NCBI GenBank assembly: GCA_030529825.1
Contig: JAUMWD010000006.1
Span: 50,230-114,229 of the forward strand
DNA from: Bacillota bacterium
GTDB lineage: Bacteria; Bacillota; Clostridia; Oscillospirales; Oscillospiraceae
Direction: 5' to 3'
Length of the DNA: 64,000 nt
Notes under the pieces: generated by a model
What the model saw: the letters and a program-made list of their open reading frames with translations, nothing else
What the model was told of the DNA's origin: nothing
Databases searched by the model: none
Part shown: positions 9,403 through 18,627 of the stretch, one piece after another
Layout: each line of letters starts with the position of its first letter
Position numbering within the stretch: position 1 is the stretch's first letter
Made by a program: the position numbers and the translations under genes

Positions 9403-10531
9403 AGTCATGTCCGTTTTCGGCACCCGTCCCGAAGCCATCAAGATGGCTCCGCTGGCACTGGAGCTGCAGAAATATCCCGAAATCGAAAGCCTTATCTGCG
9501 TCACCGCGCAGCACCGCGAGATGCTTGACTCCGTCATGGACTGCTTCGGTCTCAAGGCTGATTACGACCTGAACATCATGGGCAAGAATCAGACTCTCAC
9601 CGATGTCACCACCAAGGCTCTGAAGGGCCTTGAGGAGTGCTTCAAGGTCGCGCAGCCTGACCTTGTGCTTGTCCACGGTGACACCAGCACAACCTTCTCC
9701 GCGGCGCTTGCCGCCTTCTATGCAAAGATTCCCGTAGGTCATGTGGAGGCAGGTCTTCGCACCTATGACCGTTACAGTCCCTTCCCCGAGGAAATGAACC
9801 GCTGTCTCGTTGGCCGTCTTGCCACACTGCACTTTGCCCCCACGGCAAAGAACGCCGCAAACCTCACGGCAGAGGCTGTCACCGGCGATATTTTCATCAC
9901 CGGCAACACCGTCATCGACGCCATGAAGTACACCATCGGCGACGGCAGCTTCAATTCCGAGGAGCTGAAGGCAATCGATTTTTCCAAGCGCGTTGTGGCC
10001 ATGACCTGCCACCGCCGCGAAAACTACGGCGAGCCCATGCAGAACATCTTTTCCGCAGTTCGTGAGATCGCGGAAAACCATTCCGATGTGGAGTTTGTCT
10101 ATCCCATACATATGTCCCCCATCGTCCGCGAGGCTGCCCACGGCATTCTCGACGGGCTGGACAATGTGAAGCTTATCGAGCCCCTTGATGCCATGGATAT
10201 GCACCGTCTCATGAGCAAAAGCTTCATGGTCATGACCGACAGCGGCGGACTTCAGGAGGAGGCTCCCTCTTTGGGAAAGCCCGTGCTCGTGCTCCGCAGG
10301 GAGACCGAGCGCCCCGAGGCTGTTGAGGCAGGCACCGTAAAGCTCTGCGGCGTAAAGAAGGAGGACATAGTCCGCGACGCAGAGGAGCTTCTCACAAATC
10401 CCGCCGCCTACGACAAAATGGCCCACGCCGTTAATCCCTACGGCGACGGAAGCGCCTGCCGCAGAATTGCGGAAGCAATTCTTTATAACGCAGGTCTGCG
10501 AGAAGAAAAGCCCGACGAATTCAGAGTATAA
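9389..10531 (+). CDS. wecB: UDP-N-acetylglucosamine 2-epimerase
   Basis: A non-hydrolysing epimerase interconverting UDP-GlcNAc and UDP-ManNAc, which provides ManNAc for teichoic acid linkage units or surface polysaccharide. The 380-residue product begins with the typical KVMSVFGTRPEAIKMAP and contains VHGDTSTT, VEAGLRT, the THRRENYG-like segment (CHRRENYGEP) and the C-terminal SDSGGLQEEAP motif (here TDSGGLQEEAP). The start is set to ATG 9389 because homologues begin here and GAAGAGGAG precedes it; a longer frame upstream merely overlaps tagO. It is co-transcribed with tagO and ends in a strong terminator. Confidence 0.95.
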   Translation: MKKLKVMSVFGTRPEAIKMAPLALELQKYPEIESLICVTAQHREMLDSVMDCFGLKADYDLNIMGKNQTLTDVTTKALKGLEECFKVAQPDLVLVHGDTSTTFSAALAAFYAKIPVGHVEAGLRTYDRYSPFPEEMNRCLVGRLATLHFAPTAKNAANLTAEAVTGDIFITGNTVIDAMKYTIGDGSFNSEELKAIDFSKRVVAMTCHRRENYGEPMQNIFSAVREIAENHSDVEFVYPIHMSPIVREAAHGILDGLDNVKLIEPLDAMDMHRLMSKSFMVMTDSGGLQEEAPSLGKPVLVLRRETERPEAVEAGTVKLCGVKKEDIVRDAEELLTNPAAYDKMAHAVNPYGDGSACRRIAEAILYNAGLREEKPDEFRV

Positions 10532-10558
10532 AAAAAGACCGCTTCTGCGGTCTTTTTT
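10531..10558. terminator. Bidirectional terminator between wecB and the small-gene operon
   Basis: A 12-bp stem (10531-10542 with 10547-10558) has a 4-nt loop, an A run on the left and a T run on the right. It can therefore end transcripts from both strands. It touches the stop codons of both convergent genes. Confidence 0.85.
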
Positions 10559-10835
10559 ATAATAAATACATGGCTCCCATAATCAGCAGAAGCTCCTTAT
10601 CGCCGCTTTCGCGGTACATGAGATAGAGAATGAGTATAAGCAGCAAATCCTCGGTCTCAAGCTCGGAGAGATTTTTCCCTATCCCCTTGGGCAAGAGGGC
10701 TGAAAGATTGCCTCCCGCGAGGGGTGGTCTGCTCTGATTTTTCCTCGGCACAGGCATAGGCTTCGGCACAGTGGAAGGAGGATTCTCCTCCACCCGCTGG
10801 GGCTTTCCGCTGTTGCCGCGATAGCGGTTATACAT
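10557..10835 (-). CDS. Small protein with C-terminal hydrophobic segment, unknown function
   Basis: A 92-residue protein I do not recognise. The N-terminal half is basic and Pro/Asn/Arg-rich, probably disordered. The last 35 residues are ETEDLLLILILYLMY followed by a short polar turn and a second Leu/Met-rich run, so a membrane hairpin or hydrophobic packing surface is likely. The start at 10835 is chosen because GGAGG lies 8 bases upstream, inside the end of the preceding gene, which it overlaps by 8 bp. It is the last gene of a three-gene minus-strand unit of small proteins and shares a terminator with wecB. Confidence 0.65.
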   Translation of the reverse strand: MYNRYRGNSGKPQRVEENPPSTVPKPMPVPRKNQSRPPLAGGNLSALLPKGIGKNLSELETEDLLLILILYLMYRESGDKELLLIMGAMYLL

Positions 10836-11160
10836 CCTCTTTACCTCCGAATTCCTCCGCGGCAGCGGATGCGATGCGGGCCATTTTCGCAAGCCTCACA
10901 GCTTTGTCCATTTTGCCCCGCCGCTTTTCCGAAAGATAGGGGCGCAGGGCATCGAGAAGCCGTCTGTCCCTGCTGTCCTTTGCCCCGTCGCCGTTAATGA
11001 GGCCGCTGATTTTCTGCAGCATTTTCGGATCGACAGACTGCAGCTCCCTGCTTTGCTCCGATGCTCCGCCGCCCATGAGCGACTTTGCGAGATTTGCGAT
11101 TTTCTCCATCTGCTCGGGATTGTTCAGAACCTGGTTCAGGCTGTCCTCAAGCTCGCCCAC
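10828..11160 (-). CDS. Small helical protein, unknown function
   Basis: A 110-residue, mostly helical, charged protein without membrane segments. It opens with GELEDSLNQVLNNPEQM and has a basic region rich in Arg and Lys near residues 60-90. The start is GTG at 11160, supported by GGAGGTGA 7 bases upstream. It lies 13 bp after the preceding small gene and overlaps the following one by 8 bp, so the three are probably co-expressed. I cannot assign a function. Its segment SLMGGG resembles phase-separated Gly-rich turns in small cytosolic proteins but this is not diagnostic. Confidence 0.65.
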   Translation of the reverse strand: MGELEDSLNQVLNNPEQMEKIANLAKSLMGGGASEQSRELQSVDPKMLQKISGLINGDGAKDSRDRRLLDALRPYLSEKRRGKMDKAVRLAKMARIASAAAEEFGGKEDV

Positions 11161-11173
11161 GGGCTCACCTCCC

Positions 11174-11410
11174 CTACCTCATGGCACTCTTTATGCTTTC
11201 GGCAAGACGCCGTCCCTCTTCGGTACCCAGCACGGCATTGAGTATGCTCTGAAGTGCCGCGGCATCACCGCTTTTCGCCGCCTGCTCCACGGCAGAGGCG
11301 TCTAACATACGGCTCAAGGCCTTGCCGTCCTCGGACTCGGCAATGCTTTTGAGCTTATCCGCTTTCCCACTCTTTTTAAGCTGTTCGTTTATCTTTTCGA
11401 GATTTTGCAT
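11174..11410 (-). CDS. Small helical protein, unknown function
   Basis: A 78-residue acidic/basic helical protein, first gene of a three-gene minus-strand unit. Residues 1-35 look like a short amphipathic helix pair and residues 36-75 like a second pair (SAVEQAAKSGDAAALQS and LGTEEGRRLAESIK). There is no signal peptide or membrane segment. The ATG at 11410 follows AGGAG by 10 bases. The gene diverges from the phosphodiesterase gene with only 50 bp between starts. Function is not recognised. Confidence 0.65.
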   Translation of the reverse strand: MQNLEKINEQLKKSGKADKLKSIAESEDGKALSRMLDASAVEQAAKSGDAAALQSILNAVLGTEEGRRLAESIKSAMR

Positions 11411-11460
11411 AAAGCATCACTCCTGAAACAGTATATGCACTTCAGCAATGGAGGTTTACA

Positions 11461-11931
11461 ATGAAAATTGCAGTTTTTTCTGACAGCCACGGTTCCTCAA
11501 AAGGCATGGTAAATGCCGTCAGGGAATATGCACCCGACCAAATAATCCATCTCGGTGACGGCAACGCAGACCTGCGGCCTCTTGAAAAGGAATTCCCCCA
11601 CATCCCCATATGCGCCGTTTCCGGCAACTGTGACCGCGATTGCTTTGAGTCGGAATACAAGGTAATAAAGTTGGGCCGCTTAAACGCCTTCATTACCCAC
11701 GGTCACCGCTATGCCGTGCGCTACGGCAACCTTAACACACTGCTTTACGCCGCTGAATGCAATGAGTGTCAGCTTGCCATGTTCGGTCATACCCACAGGG
11801 CCGGCTTTGAGCAGATTGAGGGCATATTTGTTCTCAATCCCGGCACCGCAGGCACCGGCAGCGAAAAAACATGGGCAGCCCTTGAAATCGGCGCCTCGGG
11901 CGAGATTAACTGCGAAATCCGCAAAATCTGA
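11461..11931 (+). CDS. YfcE/MJ0936-family metallophosphoesterase
   Basis: A 156-residue cytoplasmic metal-dependent phosphodiesterase of the YfcE family, which cleaves small phosphodiesters in vitro; the natural substrate is uncertain. All metal-binding blocks are visible in order: FSDSHG near residue 6, HLGDGNAD near 35, SGNCD near 57, THGH near 80, and GHTH near 104, then NPGT near 122. Length is normal. A GGAGG site sits 7 bases before the ATG at 11461. It stands alone on this strand, between the divergent small-gene unit and prs. Confidence 0.9.
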   Translation: MKIAVFSDSHGSSKGMVNAVREYAPDQIIHLGDGNADLRPLEKEFPHIPICAVSGNCDRDCFESEYKVIKLGRLNAFITHGHRYAVRYGNLNTLLYAAECNECQLAMFGHTHRAGFEQIEGIFVLNPGTAGTGSEKTWAALEIGASGEINCEIRKI

Positions 11932-12092
11932 CGCTTCACCCCATTCACAGCATAATCGACATAAACTTTCTCTTTGTATAGCTAAAATTCTATCTCTTTG
12001 CCCTTTATTTTTTCCTTTGGTTTTGTTATACTTTTAAGGATGAATATTTTACCGCATAAAGCGAGTATTACAAAAAGAGAGGATATTCAAAA

Positions 12093-13055
12093 ATGATTTC
12101 TCACGGCAAAGAAATTAAGGTTTTTACCGGTAATTCCAACCCCGAGCTTGCACAGAAAATCGGCAAGCTTCTCTTCAAGGAGCTTGGTGACTGCACCTGT
12201 GCTCACTTTGCAGACGGTGAGTGCTCCATCTCCGTTCACGAGCCTGTTCGCGGCGCCGATGTTTTCATCGTTCAGTCCACCTGCAAGCCCGTTAACGACA
12301 ACCTCATGGAGCTGCTTGTTATGATCGACGCCATGCGCAGAGCATCCGCAGGCCGCATCACCGCAGTTATCCCCTACTTCGGCTACGCCCGTCAGGACCG
12401 CAAGGCAAAGAGCCGCGATCCCATCTCCGCAAAGTTGGTTGCAAACCTCATCACCGCCGCCGGCGCTGACCGTGTCCTCACCATGGACCTCCACGCCGCA
12501 CAGATTCAGGGCTTCTTTGACATCCCCGTCGACAATCTTTTCGGCGCTCCTCTCTTCGCCAACCACTACCTCGATGTTTTCGGCAAGGGCAACGAGGACA
12601 TCATGGTCGTTTCCCCCGACGTAGGCTCCACCGCCCGCGCACGCAACTTCTCCATGAAGCTGGGCTGCAACATGGCCATCGTTGACAAGCGCCGTGAAAA
12701 GGCAAACCAGTCCGAGGTTATGAACATCATCGGCAATGTTGAAGGCAAGACCTGCATTCTCCTTGACGATATGGTTGACACCGCAGGCTCCCTCTGCGGC
12801 GCCGCAAAGGCCATCATGGAAATCGGCGGTGCAAAGGAAGTTTACGCCTGCGCAAGCCACGGCGTTCTCTCCGGTCCCGCCATCGAGCGCATCGAAAACA
12901 GCTGCATCAAGGAGCTGCTGCTTCTGGACACCATTCCCTATCCCGAAGACAAGCCCGTATGCGACAAGATCAAGTATATGTCCGTTGACAGAGTATTCTC
13001 CGAAGCGATCCGCCGCATCTACGAGGAAGAATCCATCTCCAATCTTTTTGAGTAA
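12093..13055 (+). CDS. prs: Ribose-phosphate pyrophosphokinase
   Basis: Makes PRPP from ribose 5-phosphate and ATP, feeding purine, pyrimidine, NAD, His and Trp synthesis. The 320-residue protein has the flexible-loop YARQDRKAKSRDPISAKL segment near 95-112, the metal-binding DLHAAQIQGFFDIPVDN block near 131 and the PRPP loop (CILLDDMVDTAGSL) near 222-235. It has an AGAGAGGA site before the ATG. About 160 bp of AT-rich sequence separates it from the gene upstream; a TATACT -10-like hexamer at 12027-12032 is the best promoter candidate but its -35 is poor. It is followed by a strong 12-bp hairpin (13071-13099). Confidence 0.96.
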   Translation: MISHGKEIKVFTGNSNPELAQKIGKLLFKELGDCTCAHFADGECSISVHEPVRGADVFIVQSTCKPVNDNLMELLVMIDAMRRASAGRITAVIPYFGYARQDRKAKSRDPISAKLVANLITAAGADRVLTMDLHAAQIQGFFDIPVDNLFGAPLFANHYLDVFGKGNEDIMVVSPDVGSTARARNFSMKLGCNMAIVDKRREKANQSEVMNIIGNVEGKTCILLDDMVDTAGSLCGAAKAIMEIGGAKEVYACASHGVLSGPAIERIENSCIKELLLLDTIPYPEDKPVCDKIKYMSVDRVFSEAIRRIYEEESISNLFE

Positions 13056-13070
13056 TACATAACCCTTCTG

Positions 13071-13099
13071 CAACGGCTCCCCTCTGCGGGGAGCCGTTG
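13071..13099 (+). terminator. Strong hairpin after prs, no T run
   Basis: A perfect 12-bp stem (13071-13082 with 13088-13099) with loop TCTGC follows the prs stop by 15 bp. There is no downstream T tract, so it could be a 3' stabilising hairpin or the left part of the degenerate interspersed repeat rather than an efficient terminator. Confidence 0.5.
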
Positions 13100-13127
13100 A
13101 ATAAAGGCAAACGCGAAGGGTAATTCT

Positions 13128-13186
13128 TCACCCTTTTACCGCTGACGCGGTCCCCCTCACCACAGAGGGGAGACTGATTTGAGGTC
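13128..13186 (+). repeat. Degenerate copy of the hairpin repeat before pth
   Basis: This segment keeps the order seen in the copies before mutL and miaA: a CCCTT block, a GCTG..GCG block, a CCCCT/AGGGGAG hairpin and a final GAGGT that lies 10 bases before the pth ATG. It is much more diverged than the other two copies, so membership is tentative. Confidence 0.45.
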
Positions 13187-13194
13187 GTAATACT

Positions 13195-13794
13195 ATGTTT
13201 GACAAGCTTCGTGCCGGCTCCGGCGTATCATGGATTGTCGTGTTTCTGGGCAATCCCGGAATTAAATACAACGGCACCCGCCACAATGCAGGCTTCATGG
13301 CCTGTGACGCAGTTGAGCGCGACCTCAATGTATCCGTAAACAAGCTGCGCTTCAAGGCCCTTACTGCCACGGCAAGCATAGAGGGAGAGAAGGTGCTTCT
13401 CATGAAGCCCCAGACCTATATGAATCTCTCCGGTGAGGCTGTAATTCAGGCCGCAAATTTCTATAAGGTCTCCCCGGACCACATCATTGTCGTTTCCGAT
13501 GAGGTAGCTCTGCCCATCGGAAAAATGCGCATCCGCAAAAGCGGCTCCGCAGGCGGTCACAACGGGCTCAAGAACATCATTCTCCATTTAGGCACAGATG
13601 CTTTTCCCCGCATCCGCATGGGCGTTGGCAGCGCGCCGCATCCCGATTACGACATGGCAGACTGGGTGCTCAGCACCTTCAAAAATCAGGACGCCGCCGA
13701 CATGGAGGAGCTGGCCAAAAGGGTTTCCAAGGCCATACGCTGCTACATTCTTGAGGGCGCAGATAAAGCCATGAACATTTATAACCGCAACTGA
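13195..13794 (+). CDS. pth: Peptidyl-tRNA hydrolase
   Basis: Releases tRNA from peptidyl-tRNAs that drop off the ribosome; an essential cytoplasmic enzyme. The 199-residue protein has LGNPGIKYNGTRHNAGF, which carries the catalytic His, then PQTYMNLSG near 72-80, the DEVALP block near 101 and the RKSGSAGGHNGLKNI block near 117. The family often begins directly with the GNPG strand; here about 12 extra residues precede it. The ATG at 13195 has GAGGT 10 bases upstream, apparently from a repeat element. It is followed by a terminator, so it does not run into glgC. Confidence 0.94.
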   Translation: MFDKLRAGSGVSWIVVFLGNPGIKYNGTRHNAGFMACDAVERDLNVSVNKLRFKALTATASIEGEKVLLMKPQTYMNLSGEAVIQAANFYKVSPDHIIVVSDEVALPIGKMRIRKSGSAGGHNGLKNIILHLGTDAFPRIRMGVGSAPHPDYDMADWVLSTFKNQDAADMEELAKRVSKAIRCYILEGADKAMNIYNRN

Positions 13795-13800
13795 CATTAT

Positions 13801-13842
13801 GACGGTGGGGGATTTCTATCCTCCGCCGTCAAAGTGATTTTT
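13801..13842 (+). terminator. Intrinsic terminator after pth
   Basis: An 11-bp stem with two G-U pairs (13801-13811 with 13820-13830) precedes a T-rich tract near 13836-13842. It separates pth from the glycogen operon. Confidence 0.75.
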
Positions 13843-13887
13843 TAATACCGATACCGTCTCCGTGTATCGGGAAAGGATGATGAACAC

Positions 13888-15081
13888 ATGAAGAAAAGCT
13901 GTATCGCAATGCTTCTTGCAGGCGGTCAGGGCTCCCGTCTCTATGCCCTGACACAAAATGTGGCAAAGCCCAATATGCCCTTCGGAGGAAAATACCGCAT
14001 CATCGATTTTCCTCTGTCCAACTGTGCCAATTCCGGCATTGACACCGTGGGTGTGCTGACACAGTACCGCCCTCTTCAGCTCAACAGCTACATAGCCGGA
14101 GGCCAGCCCTGGGATTTGGACTCCGCTGACGGCGGTGTGTTCATTCTCCCTCCCTATCAGACCGCCGGCGAGCAGGGCGAATGGTTCTCCGGCACCGCAA
14201 ATGCCATCTATCAGAATATGGGCTTCATCGAGATGTACGACCCGGACAATGTTATCATTCTCTCCGGCGACCATATCTACAAGATGGACTATGCGAAAAT
14301 GCTCCGTGAGCACATGGAAAAGGATGCCGCCTGCACCATCGCCGTGCTGCAGGTCTCCCTGGAGGATGCCACCCGCTTCGGCATTATGAATCTGGGCGAG
14401 GACGGCTTCGTTTCCGAGTTTGAGGAAAAGCCGAAAAAGCCCAAATCCGACCTTGCCTCCATGGGCATTTACATCTTCAACTGGAAGAAGCTTCGCAAAT
14501 ATCTCATTGAAGACGAAAACGATCCGAACTCCAGCAAGGATTTCGGCAAAAATATAATTCCCAATATGCTGAAGGAGGGCGAAAAGCTCTGGCCCTACCG
14601 CTTTGACGGCTACTGGCGCGATGTGGGCACCATAACAAGCCTGTGGGACGCCAACATGGATATGCTCTCCACAACTCTGATAAACCTTTACGATCCCAAC
14701 TGGCCCATTCGTTCCCGGGGCAACACCCGTCCTCCTCACTTTGCAGGAGAGGATGCGGAAATCGTTCACTCCATCGTCACCGAGGGCTGCGTCATAGAGG
14801 GCCATGTGGAAAACTCCGTGCTCTCCAGCTCCGCAGTGGTGGGAAAGGACGCCCGGGTGCTTTACAGCGTGCTCATGCCCGGTGCCGTGGTTGAGGAGGG
14901 CGCCACCGTGGAATACGCCATCATCGGTGAAAACACCGTTATAAAGAAAAATGCCCATGTGGGTGCCGCACCCGACGGAACAGAGCAGTGGGGCGTTGCC
15001 ACCTGCGGCCCCGATATAGAAATCCGAGAAGGCGCAGTCGTGCCTGCAGGCGCCATGATTTACAAGTCAGAGGAGGTTTGA
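13888..15081 (+). CDS. glgC: Glucose-1-phosphate adenylyltransferase
   Basis: Makes ADP-glucose from glucose 1-phosphate and ATP, the committed step of bacterial glycogen synthesis. The 397-residue protein has [10 protein letters not shown] near residue 10, [15 protein letters not shown] near 30-45, the GTANAIYQN block near 110, [11 protein letters not shown] near 130, and the [10 protein letters not shown] substrate site near 190, then a left-handed beta-helix C-terminus. An AAGGATG site precedes the ATG. glgD begins 3 bp after its stop; in Firmicutes GlgC and GlgD form a mixed complex, with GlgC supplying catalysis. Confidence 0.96.
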   Translation: MKKSCIAMLLAGGQGSRLYALTQNVAKPNMPFGGKYRIIDFPLSNCANSGIDTVGVLTQYRPLQLNSYIAGGQPWDLDSADGGVFILPPYQTAGEQGEWFSGTANAIYQNMGFIEMYDPDNVIILSGDHIYKMDYAKMLREHMEKDAACTIAVLQVSLEDATRFGIMNLGEDGFVSEFEEKPKKPKSDLASMGIYIFNWKKLRKYLIEDENDPNSSKDFGKNIIPNMLKEGEKLWPYRFDGYWRDVGTITSLWDANMDMLSTTLINLYDPNWPIRSRGNTRPPHFAGEDAEIVHSIVTEGCVIEGHVENSVLSSSAVVGKDARVLYSVLMPGAVVEEGATVEYAIIGENTVIKKNAHVGAAPDGTEQWGVATCGPDIEIREGAVVPAGAMIYKSEEV

Positions 15082-15084
15082 GAA

Positions 15085-16197
15085 ATGGTTGATTTTCACG
15101 GAATAATCTACGCCTACGGCGGAACTCCCAATCTCGATCAGCTTGTGCGCACCCGCACCGCTGCCTCCATGCCCTTCTGCGGCAGATACAGGCTCATCGA
15201 CTTCGCCCTTTCCTCCATGATGAACGCAGGCATCCACAATGTGGGTGTCATCATGCAGCGCGATTATCAGTCCCTGCTTGACCATCTGGGCAGCGGCAAG
15301 GACTGGGACATGGGCAGAAAAATCGGCGGCCTGAAGATGCTTCCTCCCTTTGGTCTCCCCGAGTATCACACAGGCAACTACAACGGCACCATTGAGGCTC
15401 TCAACGCCGTGAGGACCTATGTGGAGAGCATCAGAGAAAAAAATATCGTCATGATGCACGGCAATCTTGCCGCAAACCTCGACCTGGAGGATATTCTCCG
15501 CAGACACATTAAAAGCGGCGCGGAGATAACCGCCATCTGCACCGACAGCACACCCGAATACAAGCACCACCGCTACATCGTCGATGCCGACGGCTTTGCC
15601 CGTAAAATGGCCTTTAATCAGCATGGCGCAGGCGAGGGTATTGCCTCCCTGGAGGCATATGTGATCTCCAAGGAGCTGCTCCTGGGATTCATGGATTACT
15701 GCTTCACGGAGAACAAGTATCATTTCCACCGTGACGCCATTGCAAACTATCTTGAAAACGGCGGCAAGGTGAATGTCTGCGTTCACTCCGGCTATGCAAA
15801 ACGTATAATGAGTACCGAGAGCTACTTCCGCAGCAGCATGGAGGCGCTCAGTCCCGATGTCCGCAGCGAGCTGTTCCCCGTTGACCGCCCCGTTCGCACC
15901 AAGAGCGAGGAAGATGTCAGCACCTATTACGGCGAAAACGCCGTCTCAAAATGCAGTCTCGTTGCCGACGGCTGCATAGTTGAGGGCGAGCTTAAGGGCT
16001 CCGTGGTCTTCTCCGATGTCCGCATAGGCAAGGGCGCAAAGCTCACAAACTGCATCGTAATGCGCGGCTGCAGAATCGGCGAGGGCGTGGAGCTCACAAA
16101 CTGCATTGTTGACAAAAACTGCAGCATCGGTGCATATCAGACGCTGATGGGCTCCCCTGCGCTTCCCATAGTTATTCCGAAATCCAGTAAAATTTGA
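15085..16197 (+). CDS. glgD: ADP-glucose pyrophosphorylase subunit GlgD
   Basis: The companion subunit of GlgC; from knowledge of Firmicute enzymes it has little activity itself but raises the activity of the complex. The 370-residue protein shares the fold (CGRYRLIDFALSSMMNAGI near residue 32), but the N-terminal nucleotide loop is degenerate (IIYAYGGTPNLDQL instead of a LAGGxGxRL loop), which fits a non-catalytic role. The C-terminal third is a beta-helix of hexapeptide-like repeats. It starts 3 bp after glgC with AGGAGG inside the glgC end, so the two are translationally coupled. Confidence 0.95.
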   Translation: MVDFHGIIYAYGGTPNLDQLVRTRTAASMPFCGRYRLIDFALSSMMNAGIHNVGVIMQRDYQSLLDHLGSGKDWDMGRKIGGLKMLPPFGLPEYHTGNYNGTIEALNAVRTYVESIREKNIVMMHGNLAANLDLEDILRRHIKSGAEITAICTDSTPEYKHHRYIVDADGFARKMAFNQHGAGEGIASLEAYVISKELLLGFMDYCFTENKYHFHRDAIANYLENGGKVNVCVHSGYAKRIMSTESYFRSSMEALSPDVRSELFPVDRPVRTKSEEDVSTYYGENAVSKCSLVADGCIVEGELKGSVVFSDVRIGKGAKLTNCIVMRGCRIGEGVELTNCIVDKNCSIGAYQTLMGSPALPIVIPKSSKI

Positions 16198-16221
16198 TTT
16201 TAGGCCGAAAGGTATCCGTAT

Positions 16222-18627
16222 ATGAAAAGCGAAATATCCCGGGATGAAGTACGCAGCGCCATTGAGGATAAGCTCTGCGCCTACTTCGGAGTTACAATAG
16301 AAAAAGCCACCGACGATCAGGTGTTTCAGGCAAGCGCCATGGTCATCCGCGAGATTATGAGCCGTCTCCTGGCCATAGAAGAATCCCGCCGCGGTGACCG
16401 TGAGGTGCATTATATGTCCATGGAATTTCTCATGGGCAGAAGCCTCATAAAAAACGCCTTCAATTTAGGCATTTCAGAGGCCCTCACCGGCGCGCTGGAG
16501 GACATGGGCCGCAGCGCCGCAGACATCTTTGAGGCGGAAAACGACGCAGGCCTGGGCAACGGCGGTCTGGGCCGTCTTGCCGCCTGCTACATGGACAGCA
16601 TGGCGTCTTTGGGAATTCCCGCCACGGGCTATTCCATCTGCTACGAGTTAGGTATTTTCCGTCAGAAGATTCAGGACGGAAAGCAGACCGAGGTGGCCGA
16701 CGACTGGCGCAAGAGTGCCGAAAGCTGGCTCATTCCCCGCAACGAGGACGCCGTTGAAATCCGCTTCGGCGGCCAGATTTCTCCCCGCTGGGACTACTTC
16801 GGCAGATACCACGCGGAGCACACGGGCTACACCACCGTCACCGCCGTACCCCGTGATATGCTCATTGCAGGCTTCGGCGGCAAAACCGTGAACACCCTGC
16901 GCCTGTGGGACGCGAGAAGCACCAGCGCCCTTGATATGTACCTCTTCTCCGAGGGCGAATATGTCAAGAGCATGGAGCAGCGCACCATGTCGGAGGTCAT
17001 CACCAAGGTGCTTTACCCCGCCGACGACCACATTGAAGGCAAAATTCTCCGTCTCAAGCAGCAGTATTTCTTCGTCTCCGCCACGGTGCAGACCATCGTG
17101 AAAAAGCACATGGAAAGATACGGCGACATAAGGAGCTTTGCAAAGCACCATGTCATTCAGATTAACGACACCCACCCCACACTTGTTATTCCCGAGCTCA
17201 TGCGCATTTTCATGGACGAATACGACATGGACTGGGATGAGGCCTGGGAAATCGTCACCGCCGCCGTTGCCTACACCAACCACACCGTCATGAGCGAGGC
17301 ACTTGAAAAATGGCCTCAGGAGCTCGTTCAGAAGCTCCTGCCCCGTGTGTGGGAAATTCTCTGCGAGATTAATCGCCGCTGGTGCGACTACCTTGTTTCC
17401 AAATTCGGCAACAGCGAAAAGGTGGGCCGCAACCTCATCATCCGCAACGGACAGGTGCATATGGCAAACCTCTGCCTTGCCGCCTGCTTCAAGGTCAACG
17501 GCGTTTCCGGTCTGCACGGCGAAATTCTGAAAAACGACCTCTTTAGGGACATAAACGAGCTGCGCCCCGAGCGCTTCACCTATGTCACCAACGGCATCGA
17601 CCACCGCCGCTGGCTCTCCCAGATAAATCCCCGTCTCCACGGGCTTGCCGCCGAGCTTTTAGGCAGCGAAGACTTCCTCACCCGTCCCGAAGAGCTTATC
17701 CGTCTTGCGGACTTTGCCCAAGAGCCACGGGTGCAGAAAAGAGTGCTGGAAATCAAGCAGCTGAACAAGGCGGACTTTGCCGAATTTGCTCTGCGAAACG
17801 ACGGCTTTGTGCTGAACACCGACGCCATTATGGATGTTCAGGTGAAGCGTCTCCACGAGTATAAGCGCCAGCTTCTGTGCGCCATGCTCATAACCCGTCT
17901 GCAGATGCAAATCCACGACAAGCCCAACGCAGAATTCAAGCCCCGCACCTTTGTTTTCGGCGCAAAGGCCGCCGCAGGCTACCGCACTGCGAAGCGCATA
18001 ATCGAGCTCATCTGCTCTCTTGCAAAGGATGTTAACGGCGATCCTCTGTGCAAGGATAAGCTGCAGGTCTACTTCATGGAAAACTACCGCGTTTCCGCCG
18101 CCGAGGCGCTCATGCCCGCAGCCCAGGTTTCCCAGCAGATTTCCACCGCAGGCAAGGAGGCCTCCGGTACCGGCAACATGAAGCTTATGCTCAACGGTGC
18201 GGTGACCATCGGCACCCTTGACGGTGCCAATGTTGAAATGTATGAGCGCCTGGGCGACAGAAATATGTTCCTCTTCGGTCTCCGCACGGAGGAGGTCATC
18301 GCTCTGAAGGAGCGCGGCTACAATCCCCTTTCCATAGCAGAAAAGGACCCGGAGCTCATGGAGGTTCTCAACCGCTTCTCCTCAGGCTTCTCCGACGGCA
18401 AGAGCTATTCCGACCTGGTTTCCGACCTTCTCTACAAGGGCGATCCCTATATGCTCATTGCGGACTACCGCGACTATGTGAGCACCCACGACAGGCTCTA
18501 TTCCGCAATCTCCAACGAGAATGAGCTTGCCCGACTTTCACTTATGAACACCGCGGAAAGCGGGATTTTCGCCGCTGACCGCGCCATAAAGGAGTATGCC
18601 GAAAGCATATGGAACATAAAACTGTAA
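16222..18627 (+). CDS. glgP: Glycogen/starch phosphorylase
   Basis: A PLP enzyme that removes glucose 1-phosphate from the non-reducing ends of glycogen. The 801-residue length is normal. The AENDAGLGNGGLGRLAACYMD block is near residues 108-128, the INDTHPTL block near 315, and the PLP-lysine segment EASGTGNMKLMLNGA near 646-660. A GLYCOGEN-synthase gene (glgA) and branching enzyme (glgB) are not in the window. It follows glgD by 24 bp with an AAAGGTAT site, so degradation is encoded together with ADP-glucose synthesis. The 3' end overlaps the PfkB kinase by 19 bp. Confidence 0.97.
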   Translation: MKSEISRDEVRSAIEDKLCAYFGVTIEKATDDQVFQASAMVIREIMSRLLAIEESRRGDREVHYMSMEFLMGRSLIKNAFNLGISEALTGALEDMGRSAADIFEAENDAGLGNGGLGRLAACYMDSMASLGIPATGYSICYELGIFRQKIQDGKQTEVADDWRKSAESWLIPRNEDAVEIRFGGQISPRWDYFGRYHAEHTGYTTVTAVPRDMLIAGFGGKTVNTLRLWDARSTSALDMYLFSEGEYVKSMEQRTMSEVITKVLYPADDHIEGKILRLKQQYFFVSATVQTIVKKHMERYGDIRSFAKHHVIQINDTHPTLVIPELMRIFMDEYDMDWDEAWEIVTAAVAYTNHTVMSEALEKWPQELVQKLLPRVWEILCEINRRWCDYLVSKFGNSEKVGRNLIIRNGQVHMANLCLAACFKVNGVSGLHGEILKNDLFRDINELRPERFTYVTNGIDHRRWLSQINPRLHGLAAELLGSEDFLTRPEELIRLADFAQEPRVQKRVLEIKQLNKADFAEFALRNDGFVLNTDAIMDVQVKRLHEYKRQLLCAMLITRLQMQIHDKPNAEFKPRTFVFGAKAAAGYRTAKRIIELICSLAKDVNGDPLCKDKLQVYFMENYRVSAAEALMPAAQVSQQISTAGKEASGTGNMKLMLNGAVTIGTLDGANVEMYERLGDRNMFLFGLRTEEVIALKERGYNPLSIAEKDPELMEVLNRFSSGFSDGKSYSDLVSDLLYKGDPYMLIADYRDYVSTHDRLYSAISNENELARLSLMNTAESGIFAADRAIKEYAESIWNIKL

